From Ignelater luminosus (taxonomy: Eukaryota > Arthropoda > Insecta > Coleoptera > Elateridae): DNA of 64,000 nucleotides. Each line of letters starts with the position of its first letter. Within the stretch, counting starts at the first letter, position 1. A program made the position numbers and the translations under genes. The stretch lies in the NCBI GenBank assembly GCA_011009095.1, contig VTPC01004656.1, positions 1 through 64,000 on the forward strand, written 5' to 3'. This document shows positions 36,380-49,120 of the stretch, one piece after another. The notes under the pieces are model-generated. The model did no database searches. It had not been told where the DNA came from and saw only the letters and a list, made by a program, of their open reading frames with translations.

Positions 36380-37234
36380 GTAAATTAAAAATAAGGATTA
36401 AATAGGTACTTTTTGGAGATCGTGTAAGGGAAAAATTCTTTCAAAAAGAAGTCACGAACTATTTTACCACTAACAAAAAAAACGAGGTTAATTGTTTCAA
36501 GATGTTAAATTAGGGCTTTAAGATATTATGGAGAAACGGGGAATTTTACACTTAATTAAAGTATTAACAGAATACTTCGAATGAACTGCAAATTATAATA
36601 GAATCAATAGAAAACAACAAAATTGTTTGGTATAAAATATTGAGGATTTTCATTTCTTAAAGATTTCCCTAACAACTAAGCTTATTAAGACATCATTTTA
36701 ATGCAGTGTTTTGAAATTACCAACTTGATATAAACTTTGTCCAGGATTTTAAATCTCATTTTAAATAAATACTTGTTTACATGCTTATTGATTTATTAAC
36801 TATTTAATTTGCAAAAAAATTAGAACGCACTTTTTAACCATGTACTTTGACATTCGAATTTTTAATTTTAATCGATTTAATAAGGCTTCCTCAATAAAAT
36901 GTTTCAAGTTTAGAACGTATTAACTGGGTTAACAGTTCAATGTCGGTATTCAGTATTTTATGGAAAATTAGAATGAGATATTGGTTTTCAATTAAATTCT
37001 CACAATCAATCTACAAATAAAGCTGGTATTTGCATGGCGAATCCTTTAAAAGAGTTAATATACACATTGTATAAAGGTCTTATACAAAAGAGACGCGTAT
37101 GTTGTTTCAATAAACCTTGAATGCAGTATTATTATTCTTACTTCTCAATTTCCATGATAATAATGGTTTTAAAAGTAGCAACAAAAAAACAACATTTGTT
37201 TATCCGAAGGTAATAGGTAATAACGTCTTTTTAG
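36380..37234 (+). other. Putative intron or intergenic DNA
   Basis: The stretch is AT-rich. A further open segment at 37127-37209 ends at GAAG then GTAATA and could be an alternative exon, but its phase does not match either neighbour. Confidence 0.25.
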
Positions 37235-37279
37235 AAGCTTCTGCAATTCTACGTGATGATCTAATAGGACGTAAAGAAG
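37235..37279 (+). CDS. Candidate small exon, unrecognised
   Basis: It follows a good acceptor (CGTCTTTTTAG) and precedes GTGTAA. It encodes ASAILRDDLIGRKE after a split codon and leaves one base of the next codon. This phase fits the candidate exon at 37583 exactly, giving RKE-ETVHIGK across the junction. No family is recognised. The open frame does continue through the proposed donor, so the exon might be longer. Confidence 0.3.
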
Positions 37280-37582
37280 GTGTAATTATTGCTGTTTACG
37301 GTACAATGTGTAAAAAAATTAACGTAACAGTAATGTACACGTCATATAAATTATTATTTGCTTTTATAATTATGACAAGATATTCACTTAGTTTCTTGTT
37401 GTTTATTTTTTAATTTTGACTGATATTACTATGAACTTGTACAGCTTTTCGCATAAGTAACGTCGGAATAACATGTTTTTATATAACCAAACATACAAAA
37501 TTTAATTTCGTGTTAACTATGCAGAACCTTTTTTTTTCTTGGTATCGTACTAATCAAATCTGCAACATTATATCTATGCAAG

Positions 37583-37644
37583 AAACTGTACATATTGGGA
37601 AATCAAGAGAAGTAACAGCTAATTTGGACGAACATGCTTACACG
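37583..37644 (+). CDS. Candidate small exon, unrecognised
   Basis: It follows ATGCAAG and ends at ACG before a good donor, GTAAGC. It encodes ETVHIGKSREVTANLDEHAYT in register with the candidate exon at 37235. The matching phases and the donor are the reasons for listing it. I cannot name the protein, and later exons were not found. Confidence 0.3.
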
Positions 37645-39249
37645 GTAAGCAAGTTTACGCAAAAACCAACTTCAATAACTATGATTATACCAAGTGAATC
37701 ATAAATAACAGGGAGCAATTTTGTATTATTTCTATATTCTTAAACGGAATTAGCCAAAATTTCTTTCACATTAGAAAAGAAGGTTAAGTTGAATCCAATA
37801 AACGCACACGGGATCAAAAAAGATTCTTTGTTTTAAAAAATTTTTGTAAATTCTACTTACATTGCTAAGCAACATTATTTTTTTTGTTTATACATTAATT
37901 TTTCTCTGTTTTTCACTGTTGCTTCTGTTTGAACTTTTACTAAACTACACAACAATGACGTGCTCTACTTTTCTTTAGTTTCGACTAGAGTTTGCAGCCT
38001 TCTTTTGCCTCTACATTTCGTGATAGAATTCCTGGTTAGAAGGAACTTGCCCAAAGTATCAAAACTTGAAACATGATGCTATGCAGATTACAATTTTACT
38101 AAAGCTTCTAAGAGGAATCCGGAATGGTAGATCCACTACTGCGACAGTTACCATAAGGTGTGCGCTTTTAGTTTTAACCATACAAATATTATTTTCATTC
38201 AATCAAGGACGCTTACATTAAACTCCCTATGGTATAGCTAAATTCTACATCAGCATAAAAAATGTTTTGATACCAAAACATTCATCAATATAATTGAGAC
38301 ATGCAAAGTCTTGATCTACCCACAATCTTTTTATGATTAATGGTTAATTATGACAAGTTGGACCAAACTGTACAACACCGCATTGTATATATGTAGTAAC
38401 CAATTCCTTTATGTGATATTTACCCTAGGTATTGATAAATTATAAAGACAATGCATGATTAACTTGTTTGTTGAATAAGTTTGGAATGCAAATGAATTTT
38501 ATTTCTTAAAGAATATAAATGATGGAGGTAATAGTTACTGTTTGAAATAAGACAAGTAAAGTTCAGAGAAGCTAGAATTTCTTCCTTGTGTTTCCATAAA
38601 GAGAAGCCACAGTAGGAATAGAATTCAATAAATAAAACAAAATTCTATAAATAATAGTGCATAAAAAGCAAATGATGTCGAGATCTTTTTTTACGAAAAC
38701 TTCTATTTTTATCGAGAGGATGGCCGTAAAACAGTTTATTTACTTCCTCTCGTTTCTTTTTTTAAAATACATTCTTTGTTACTAACTGCCTTAATGTGCT
38801 CAGCATTATTTATAAAACTCCAGTAAGGTTTTAACGTTAATAACGATGCATTCATGATTAGCTAACTGCATTAGCATTATGTAAGTGAACTAAGCTTAAG
38901 TTAGCATTAATTCATTCATATAAATGCACATGTGGACTTTGAATCATCGATAAAAACGTCCTATGAAATTCTCATCAGTCGAGATTGTGTTTTATTTATG
39001 TAATTACAAAGCCACCAAAACTTTTTGTTTAAAAACACAAACAATTATTGACCGGACAATTGCATGAGCAAATTTTAATTTGTCAAAATTCTTTTCTAAA
39101 GTAAATTTTGTTTTTTATCAATAAATAATGTGACTTTTTAGTAAAATGCAAATTGGGAGCTATTATTGTACAAAAATAAAACTACTTCCGCGTTCCGTTC
39201 AAAGAAAAACGAGTGCATCGTCGTCTTCGTATATTATCGTATGTGTATT
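37645..39249. other. AT-rich stretch without a recognisable gene
   Basis: I see no coding frame, RNA gene or paired repeat of note. Confidence 0.4.
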
Positions 39250-39345
39250 TAATGAATGCGTAGAGGTTGCAAGGCGCGCCGCGGGCAAAGCCTTGGCGTC
39301 TAGCGAGGACAACCGGGACGGTGCGTCAGTATTTCAAGGCAAAAT
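39250..39345. promoter_or_regulatory. CpG-rich islet of unknown role
   Basis: About 95 bases around GCGCGCCGCGGG are markedly GC- and CpG-rich. On the + strand they translate in one frame as VEVARRAAGKALASSEDNRD, which could be exonic: GCGTAG precedes it and GTGCGT lies within it as a possible donor. The islet is too short to decide between an exon, a promoter fragment and a repeat remnant. Confidence 0.2.
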
Positions 39346-42300
39346 AGCAGCAATAGATATAGATAACACTACAGACAGACAACATCATGCACAAAGTACC
39401 ATCTAAACTCAAACGATTAAACATCATTGACTCATTAATTCCTGTATTCGTCAAGAGGTGTGTGATAGAAATGGGAAATGAAGTAATCTAGGAATAGGAC
39501 TAAGTCGAATATTGTTTTGTGTACCTGATTGTGTATTCTTTTCTTTGGGCCTTAAGAAACTTTTCCATAAGATTTCATGCATACTGAGCTACATTTTATG
39601 CTAAGTTACTGTATAAAACACAGTGATTGATGTCTTTAATAGAAGGAACTTTAAATATGGTTGTTTGTGTCAACTACAAATTTTTAAACAGCTTTTTGCT
39701 TTTTAATGTTCTCTACGAATTTTATAGAAATAAATTGCTCTTATCATTTGGCATTTTCATGAATGAATATTTTTGTTAATTTTGTTTTTACATCGTTTAA
39801 ATTCTAATTATGTTTTTATGGGAGTTCCTTCTAATTATTACAACTATCAGAAAATAACAAATAAACATTAGTCATTAGGACAAAAATAGATCTTCAGTTA
39901 ATATTTTGATGGATTTTCTACATTTTAGAAATTCTATTACAATATTTTTAGTTTTGGCTTCATATAGATATCTTTATTTTGACGATAATAATTGTTTTAA
40001 ATTACAAGGTTAATATAACATAAACACATAACAAGTGATAGTCGATGCGATAACCTTTTTTAACCTAAACAGCTGCAATTATAAAAGGAATAGAATTTTT
40101 GAAATTGCATGACCACCCGCATTTCACATGGTCACAGGATAAAGTTCTTTTTTGAAAGAACGCAGAAAGCAATTTTTTTACCTTTTCCACGTGTAAAACA
40201 TTCATAGTAAAAATAGTGGACAGCTACTAAAATTGTATAAGATTAACATCTCTAGTATACTGCAACTTATTTAGCAACAATTTACATCAATATTAATTAT
40301 TATTAACATTAATATGCTTTTGACAGAATTGCCATAATAAATAGCAACAGTTCACCTATTTATTTCTGTTTTTCTACAGTAGTTAATTATATTCAAAACA
40401 AATTAAACATAAATAACACAAGAAAAGCCAAGATAAACATATGCGTGAAGATAAAATACATTTGTACAAATTCAACAAAAATAATAAATATTTGTAGAAT
40501 TAGTGTCCAATTTTGCTCCAAATTATAAGGAGCACTGCTTTTGTTGAAACTGAATTTTTAGTGGGCAAGGCTTTCTCTCGCGAGACTTCTTTTCTTTCAA
40601 AAGTTGACAACTCTTTTCAGTAATTCTTTCACTAATTAATCTTCAGTGGTATTTATATCTTCAGATAGTAGACTGCCGCGAGTTAATGTTATAAACAAGT
40701 ATATCAAGTACTAGCTACAAACAAATCAACGGATAAGATAATGATACAGTAGTAGTTTGTCATCGAAATTATTTATATAAATATCTCTCCTGACAATCTA
40801 AAATGTAATTAAAATTGTTTACCAAAGACACTTTGATTACCTTATAGTAAAAAAAACAAATAAACAAAATGAAAGGTAAATGTACCAAGTTTCCCATTCC
40901 ATCATCTCCGATCTTGATACAGATGTAGGTAGAAAACTATGTAAATCTGTGGTACAATTAGAAGCATTCCACGAAGAAAATCAACAAAAGGACACTCAAA
41001 TGAAATTCTATGGAGGAACGATTTGTGTTTTGGGACAAAGAAAAATCTAACTAGAATAATAGAAATGTAACTTCTAACGTATATGTCTAAAATCAAAAAT
41101 AGAAGATTACAAAAACACACAGAACAGTAGATGTTCAATTACTGAACAGACAAAACGAACAAAAGACACCAAACAGTCTTAACTCTAGAAATTAAAACAG
41201 GTGGCGACATCAAATTCTTGGCAGTAGATGAAGGTGAATATACATACGTAAGTGTAGGATCTTCACAACTGTTTGTTTCTTTTGCCTCTAATTAGTCTAT
41301 TTTTTGGATTTTATTTTCTTTTAGTTTGTTTCATTTTGTCTTGGTCCTTTGTTTCCGATTGTTTATAAAGTCTCTTATGCTTTTTCAGAGACACTGGATC
41401 GAAATTAGTTATTTTTCTCAAAAATATTTTTTATGTGATTATACTGCATTAAGGTTACAAACAAAGGTGGTTGTACGTTTAAATGTAAGTGTTTAAGACA
41501 TTACTATCGAGGAGCATCATAACAAACGAAAATAGAATAGGTGAATGGATAGTTATCAAAAACTAAATTTACTACACGAATCTAAACATATAACAAGGAA
41601 AGCAAAATTGACAATACATATACAAAACAATTATTGAACCAATAATGGTATATGTAGGTGGAGCGTGGAATGTACACGAAAAGAATAGGAAGAAATTACG
41701 GCAGTTGAAATAAACCGATCTAAACAATTTGTTCTATTCTTATAACAATGTACACACAATGAAGAAGGAGGTTAAAGACAACTAGAAGTCTAAATTGGCA
41801 ATAGTAGTAATATAACAATGAGTGGAAAAGAAATAAAATGATAGGGAAAAAAACGAAAATAAGATTAGAATAAATTAGAACTAAGAAATATAGCTTTTGT
41901 CGGTTTAGATTTCTCAATTGTTGCTGTATTTAATACCACGCTTCTTTGGTTTTGCTATACCTCATACATAGAAGTTTACGTCATTTCACTACCACATAAA
42001 AGTCATCATTGTATCTTTTATACCATACAAATGCTCAAATGCTTTTACGGAACACTGTGTTATACGATTGTATTTTAACAGTCTTGGTAGATGAATAAAC
42101 AAAATGTTGCACATTTTAGATAACTTACAGATAAATAACATTCATGTTAGAAAAGCATGATGTAATTAGTATTAAAGATGGCGAGTCAACTTAATATGAA
42201 TTTCAGATTTGAAAGTATTGAAATTTCCATGTTTATTTATTTACTTCTTTGCACTGGTATTAAAGTTAAGCAAGGACGTTGGATGATAAAATATAACTGT

Positions 42301-45300
42301 TTATAAAACGACAGCTGCTAAAAATAGACACTTTTTTAAAGCAAATGCTACCCAAAACTAGTAATTCGTGTAGGCATTAAAATGATATTGCTCAACGAGA
42401 ATCAAGAATAATTGAAAATTAGCAAATGATCCATTAGACTTTCCATAGTTGTGATGATTTACATGTCAAAATTAATAAAGAAACTCGTTTTTGATGTTAA
42501 ATCAAAATTAGAACACAATAGACGGTCAGTTAGTAATTACTGTTATCGTACCAAAAGTTAATTTAAAATGAAACGAAGAATCATTAATTGCCATATAATA
42601 GTACATTTCCATTAAATGATCTTTATAAAACAGAATACTCTTGGTTTTTGAGTTAAATGTAAGTATGGTAAATTTAATAACCGTGATTGTAGGACATGTG
42701 TGTATGTGCAAGAAGATTGAAGGTTTAAGGCGTTACACAAAAATGACGAAAGAAATATGAAATCTTATTAAATAAATTTTAAAAATTAAAACATTTGAAT
42801 TACAAAGTTACATGCAACCTTATAGAAAATATGTCAATTCGGTAAGGCAATCAGCAATCACACATTTCTTTTATAGCCCAATAAAAAATGATGCCAGAAT
42901 AATGAAATTTTGATGTATTGGACATAAAAATCTCAGGATTGTGTTAAGACAATTCTTAAATTAAGTAGAAAGCTTCTTATGTAAGAAAGAAAAATAATAA
43001 ATTCTAGTTAGAAGAAAAGGGAAAAATTTAAAATTTGAAGGGTTAAGAGTATTATCACCAATTTCTATTACAATCTTCATATTTTAATAACTGTATCCGT
43101 CCTGAAATTTATTTACCAACTGCACTTTTCATTAGTGAATAATTTCATTACATCTAATTGGGATTATGGATATCGGTAAGGCCAACTGTTTCAAGTACCA
43201 TGCAATATTTTTAATAGAATTTAAAATAGATACAACGGCTTTTTTATTTGTTTTACTTTTCGGTAGGCTTGTTTATTTTCTATACTAATATCCGAATAAT
43301 ATAATATAAATATGTAATGAAAAGATACTAATGTAAGTAAGTACGTTCTTACCAAAAAGAGTCTTTAAAATATTTAAAAAGTCTTGTGTCAGCTGCAGAA
43401 AAAACAACGATTATTGTTCTCAAATGATGAATCGTAAACTGATTGTGTTTGTAGACATTATTAATTTTAAACTGTAACAGAATTGATTGCAAAATATTTT
43501 ATATTAAACACAACGCCCACGAGTCCACTTATATAATTTTGCATCTATATACTGAATTAAACGCACATATTTCATAGATGTCACATTTTTAATCATTCTA
43601 TTAATTATAGAATATTAAAATCTAAATGTTTTTCCGGGAAGTACAATCTTGTTTTGTTCTCCTTCATATTTTGCTTACAATATTAGAGTTTATTATTAAT
43701 AATCAATTATTATATCTATTCTATACTTCAATTTTTAATTTTAAAATTTAAAAAGACTGATGTGATATTCAATGTAAAACTAGTTTTTGTTATCACGTAT
43801 GCATACTCTACATTAATGTACGTATAAAGATCGTAATGTAATTACATCAATTTTCTTTAATTTGTCTAAACTAACAGGTACTGAAATAAATAAGATAGGA
43901 TGATGTATCACTTTGTAGTGACAGTTACATTGTATTTAATAATAATAATTGTATATAATAATATAAAACTTATCTTTTGAAGTAAAGTTGGCTAGATGTT
44001 GCAAAAGATACAACATAGAACAACCAACATAACGCAAAGATCTTTACTATTTTATTAGTGACGCATTCGAAAAACTTTGTGTCAAAACGTTCATTTAATT
44101 ATATTAAATCAGAATGGTTTATAACCAATTTTTATAAAATTCTAGTCTAGACTACACTAAAATAAATATTTGCTGTCCAAAGAGAACTTTCAAAATGCTA
44201 TATAGTAGCAAAATTATTTTCCTTTTTCCAAATACTATAGATAGCGTCAGCAAAAACTCTTAATTAGATAAATGTCCATATCTGAATTCTTTCTGTGAAG
44301 GAACTACTAAATCGTCTTTTCTTCCTGTTGACATACATTTATACACCTAAATCTTTTATTAATTTAATTTTTAATTCTAAAAGTGATATTTTTAGAATAC
44401 GAAGTACCAAGTATGCTTGATTTACACTTCACAAAACCTCTATTTTAATTAACAAATTATTTCTGACACTTATATGGCAATAACTATTAATTTGAATTCG
44501 TATGCCATCGTTAATGGCATCAAAAGAAAAGAACGGTTTGCACTTTTTGCGACAATTAACAGAACTGGTAATGGAGTGTAAAACGAAAGAAGACAAGAAT
44601 ATTTTAGTGCACCAACAGAAAATCGTTCTTCGAAAGAAATTTTGTAAAAAGTATTATAGAGTAAACTAAAACCGATATGAAATGGTAATTTGGTAATTTC
44701 ATTGATACTTAATTTAGGCAAGAGATTCTATTAACAAACAAGAGAAGCAAACTTTTCTCTTACAGAAGAACCAGTATAATACCTGTATTGTACAATTATC
44801 TAATTCATTTTATCAAATAGTCACAGTACTCGCGCTATTGCAGTCATAAGAGAGAGCACAAGGCAACTTCTCTACTGTTTTGCTAATAAATGAAAAAGAT
44901 AAGCAGTTGTAATTGCAAGGTTTCTGCTTTTTTTTACTTCCATTTAAATTTTACAATTCTAAACTCATTAGAAAGCTATCAGTCCTTTTTATTCTATTCT
45001 AGAACTATAGTTACTAAATTGAATTTATAATTTTCCTTTTTGCTAGAAGAAGGGAGCACATACTAATATAACACCAATTTAATATAATTTATTAAGAAGA
45101 GATACCTAATATCAGCTTTCACTTGGTAATTATGAATCATGAGAATCCACTTAATAGGGGACAGATTTCGACGGTTATTTACAGGTTTCTTCTATTATTG
45201 ACTTTACAGGGTTTCTAACACAGCAAGATTACACGTAAGATCAATTTTGGCAAATATATAAAATCAGATTGAAGAACTGCAATTATTGGAGACAATAAGC

Positions 45301-47049
45301 TTCCTTTCTTGTAAGGTGATACGTCGGATTTCTTTGTTATTTACTAAAAAAACAACTGATTTTGCTATGTTCTACTAGCCCATAAAAACTAGAAGTATTG
45401 CATGTCTAGAATTTTATATGGTAGTTTTCCCAGCGAGATATAATCTAATATTTTAGTTGCTCAACATACTTCTTTCCGCAAGTGAGAATAAACATTGAGA
45501 TGACAAATACAGAGTGACAGAAGTTAATTTTATTATAAAACTTGAGAACATTTTAGGAAAGGGTTGGAGAGGCCAAATTTGTCCGTAGGGAGTTCATGTT
45601 CGCAATTAAATGCAACTCTCATTAAGACAATTTGAAATTTAATTTTCTTGATTGAATAAAGAATAGAATATGAAACAGATCATCAGTTTTGCTAACAAAT
45701 TGCATGCTTGCACAATAGAGAAAAAATAAATCATTAATTGTGAATATCTCACGTAATGATATTTTTGTTCTTTGAGGTGAGTTTGATGGAATTCAAGGTT
45801 TTATAACATTTCTCAATAATTTAGATTTGCTTCATTGTGCAGGCATTTAAATGCTTTCCAAAATCTTGCATTACAGCTAATAACATAACCTAATTTAAAG
45901 TTGTATCTGTTTTCTAAGCATATTCCAGGTAAGTTACATTGCATTCATTATTATCCATTAGTACGTAATTTTTTAAATTTTATTAATGATGTTATAATAT
46001 TTGTTGCTAAACAATATTTCTTTGTACATTGCAAATTTAAGAAGCGTCCAAAATAATCTAGAACTTCTGCCTTTTCTGGTGTAACTAGTTTTACTATTTA
46101 TTTTTGGTCAGATTTAATCCATTCAAGACCGATAATCTAATGCAGTTTCCAATAATTTTTGAAAAACAATCTAATTAATTAATTAATTAATATTAAAGCG
46201 CCTATAAAATTTGGAGGCTATGAAGACATGGCTCGTTAATAGAAATGGAATTAATAGATGCGTATGAGCTTATATGTTCCATGATATAAAGGTGTCGCGA
46301 TATCGTATTTAAAGATTACTGTTCACTGTTCATTAAGTTATCGAGTCTGATTGTTGATTGTTTCCAAAGTATCTAGTTAGATAAAATTATTCTGAATAGT
46401 AGATCTTGCACATATACCAAAGCCTGTAAGATGCTACATTATTTGCAAGGTAATTTCCTCTATGATATTTAAAATTAAACGAAAAAGAAATATTGATTCA
46501 GGAGACTAAATAATAATTTAGCAAGTCATCTGGCCTATTATATTTATTAATAAATTTTTAAATATAATTTCTTTTTATGAGGAAACGAAGGAGTCGGCCA
46601 TGGGCTAAAACTTGAATAAAAAGTGTAAACCGCCCATTATTAATGGTAATATAGTATAAATAACAGGTGATTTAGTAATGCACGTAATATTAAATTTGGG
46701 CTATTTTGCTCACACAATCGTTTTTAATTAACAGAGAGCCAAATCCCGTAGATTTTGATACCTATTTAAAAAATAAGAAAAATTTAGTCTGCTTTTATAA
46801 AATCTCTTTCAAGTCCTGAAAATAACGAACACACACACGGTTGTACCAAAGTCTGTTATTATTATAAAAAGATAGGGAATGTCAAGGAGAGAGTTTTTAT
46901 TTTCCATGGTTATTTTCAATGATGCAATATGTTGAAAGTAAAATAAAACATTATTTATTATACAAACTATCCGTTTTAATAAAACAATTCGTTGGGAAGA
47001 AATAAGATGTGAAAACAGTAATTTAAAAAAAAAGTTGAAAATTTTGAGT
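39346..47049. other. Long AT-rich stretch without a recognisable gene
   Basis: In nearly 8 kb neither strand has a frame that I can relate to a known family. A short segment near 41198-41246 ends in a textbook donor (TAC then GTAAGT) but has no supporting context. TAAT microsatellite units occur at about 46175-46195. The stretch could be intergenic or the interior of a large intron. Confidence 0.45.
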
Positions 47050-47245
47050 TTATTTGGAATTGTAAAGATAAATCTGATAATAATGGAGCTTTCGAATTGT
47101 TCGAGGTAAACAAACACAAATCGGAGGTATGCTGATGTTATCAAAAGTTTATCGCGAACAGTGAGTGAAAGTGACTGCTGTGCACGCCACGGTCAGTTAC
47201 CCCGTCTCAACTTCTGAATGTCTTGTAACTCCCGAGATTGGGTCG
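47050..47245. promoter_or_regulatory. GC-richer islet, possible promoter
   Basis: The part from about 47150 to 47235 is richer in GC, with TGTGCACGCCACGGTCAGTTAC and CCCGAGATTGGG words. TCAGT within it matches the arthropod initiator consensus on the + strand, and ACAGTGAGT would be a splice donor. There is a 60-codon frame from 47165 on the + strand that I do not recognise. A promoter with a first exon is possible but unproven. Confidence 0.2.
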
Positions 47246-48929
47246 CTAAGTAATAAACCAAACGTCTTACTTTCTTGGAGATTTACATTTACTCTTTTAT
47301 CTGATTTGCCTTACTTCAGAATTCGAACCTTTCTATTTACTCAATAATTAATTATCTGTCATAGTCATACATAAGTCATACTTTTTAACACCTGGTGAAC
47401 AAGATCAATGTATAGTAAAACTACACACTATATATTCATACATGATTGATTTTTCCTGCTCATAAACCATCGACGTGATAATCGATAAAATAGCAAACCT
47501 TAAAAGTGCAATCTATTATCTAATCAGTTTCCCTTTTTCTAGATGCTACTTACGTCGAGATTATCATAAAATGAATATAGATATGAATATACGAAAGTAA
47601 AATCGGAAATGCTGCTGCTATGTAAATAATTATGTCGTCAAAAACACGCAGAACATTTAAAAACCAGTTACAAGTCTGCACAATTACTACGAGAAATTTT
47701 CGGCTATTTTCTCAACTTTCGCTTACCAGAGAAAGCGTTTAACAAAATTGCCTGTGCGAATAAAAGTTCATGTACCCTGCCTATGGGATTAAAATTATTT
47801 TAATTGCTCTAACAAATCTATACATTATTTAACTTTTGAAAGTTTTAAAATTAATTGGTTCTTTTTAAAATTGAGATATCCAAAGTTTTTTTATACATTT
47901 TATTATTTTCTTGTTCTTGTAATTACTAACAATCATTATATAAATCTAGATGTATCTATTTATCTCTCAGTAAGATATAGTAACAGATTTTTAGTGTAGG
48001 AATAATTTGTTTTGAGATATTATAAACAAGCAATACAATAATTAATTAATATCTGTTTGTGATTCGTGTACTACACACGGTTATGGTTTATTGAAACGTA
48101 ATTTACACAAGCATATTTGTACATGTAGGAGAAAATAAACCGTACTAAAATTACATTTTGATTTTTTAAATTTTTTATTATTAGGTTATGGTAAAAGTTT
48201 TTATCGTCTACAGTTGTTTGGACGTGGTTTTTCTTATTTTAAGATGAACAGTACTATTGTTGTATTTAGTTCCAAATAAACTTTATCGGTTCCTTGACAT
48301 TTTATAAATAAACATTAGCGTTTTTTTATATCTCAAAGATTCTGTCCTTTAACATACACATTCTACTAGAATAAAATTTAAAAATTATGTCTAATAAATT
48401 ACATTTTCAAAAATACCTGCATTTCCAATCATCTGATATCCAAAACACTTAATCCAACAAATAAAGATAGAAACACTAAAAAACACAAAAGTAATTAAAA
48501 ATTCAGCCTTTTTAATCCACAAACCACTTCAGTTGGTTTATATCACAACACTAAGTTATCAAGGTAGATACAAACTGCATTCACTTTACAATTTTCGCTG
48601 ACAATAGTTAATTGTAATCCAAAAGATTTAATATTGACCAACAACACTGTCTAATAACTTGAATGTTCAATAAAACACTATTACGGTACGGAATAAAAAG
48701 TCAAAACACACTTTTAAAGCAATCACCAACAAATTGTTAAAGTGTCACCGAATAATTGCTAGATTCAAGTGAATTATTATGACGCTTTGTAAACAAGCAC
48801 TTTTATCACAGAGATTGCCTCAAAAAAAATTCGAAATAAGAAGTTTGTCACTATAAAGAGTCTATAAAAGTTGATTAACATGAAGTGCTAAATGCATTTC
48901 ACTGATGCAATTATGTTGTTCTTAATTAT
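47246..48929. other. AT-rich stretch without a recognisable gene
   Basis: No coding frame or repeat pair was found. Confidence 0.4.
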
Positions 48930-49120
48930 CTTTCACGATCGAGATAACGGGATCCGGCGTTCAGATATCGCGCTCGCAGGCGTGCGCAATTCTTCTTGAT
49001 CGCGAACTAAACGCGGCTAACGAATCGCGCGCTATCACACAGTGCTTAGCTAACCTTTCTAAGCGCAGTGCGAATATCAGCGAATATGCACGAATACAAG
49101 GCTGAACACTGGCGAAACTT
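48930..49120. promoter_or_regulatory. CpG-rich islet, possible promoter
   Basis: About 190 bases carry many CpG dinucleotides (ATCGCGCTCGCAGGCGTGCG, GAATCGCGCGCTATC) in otherwise AT-rich DNA. The open frame on the - strand (48961-49191) is rich in arginine, alanine and serine and is most likely a by-product of base composition. The closeness of this islet to the one at 47.2 kb suggests a transcription start region in this neighbourhood, of unknown gene and strand. Confidence 0.3.

Noticed and set aside
41198-41246. Possible small exon ending in the consensus donor TAC-GTAAGT
   Set aside because: Only one good splice signal, no recognised protein and no neighbouring exons on the same strand.
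44470-44721. 83-codon frame on the - strand with membrane-like segments, considered as a chemoreceptor exon
   Set aside because: No conserved receptor motif, and its hydrophobicity is explained by AT-rich composition.
46809-47144. 111-codon frame on the - strand, one of the longest in the window
   Set aside because: Phenylalanine-, isoleucine- and leucine-rich noise without motifs or splice signals.
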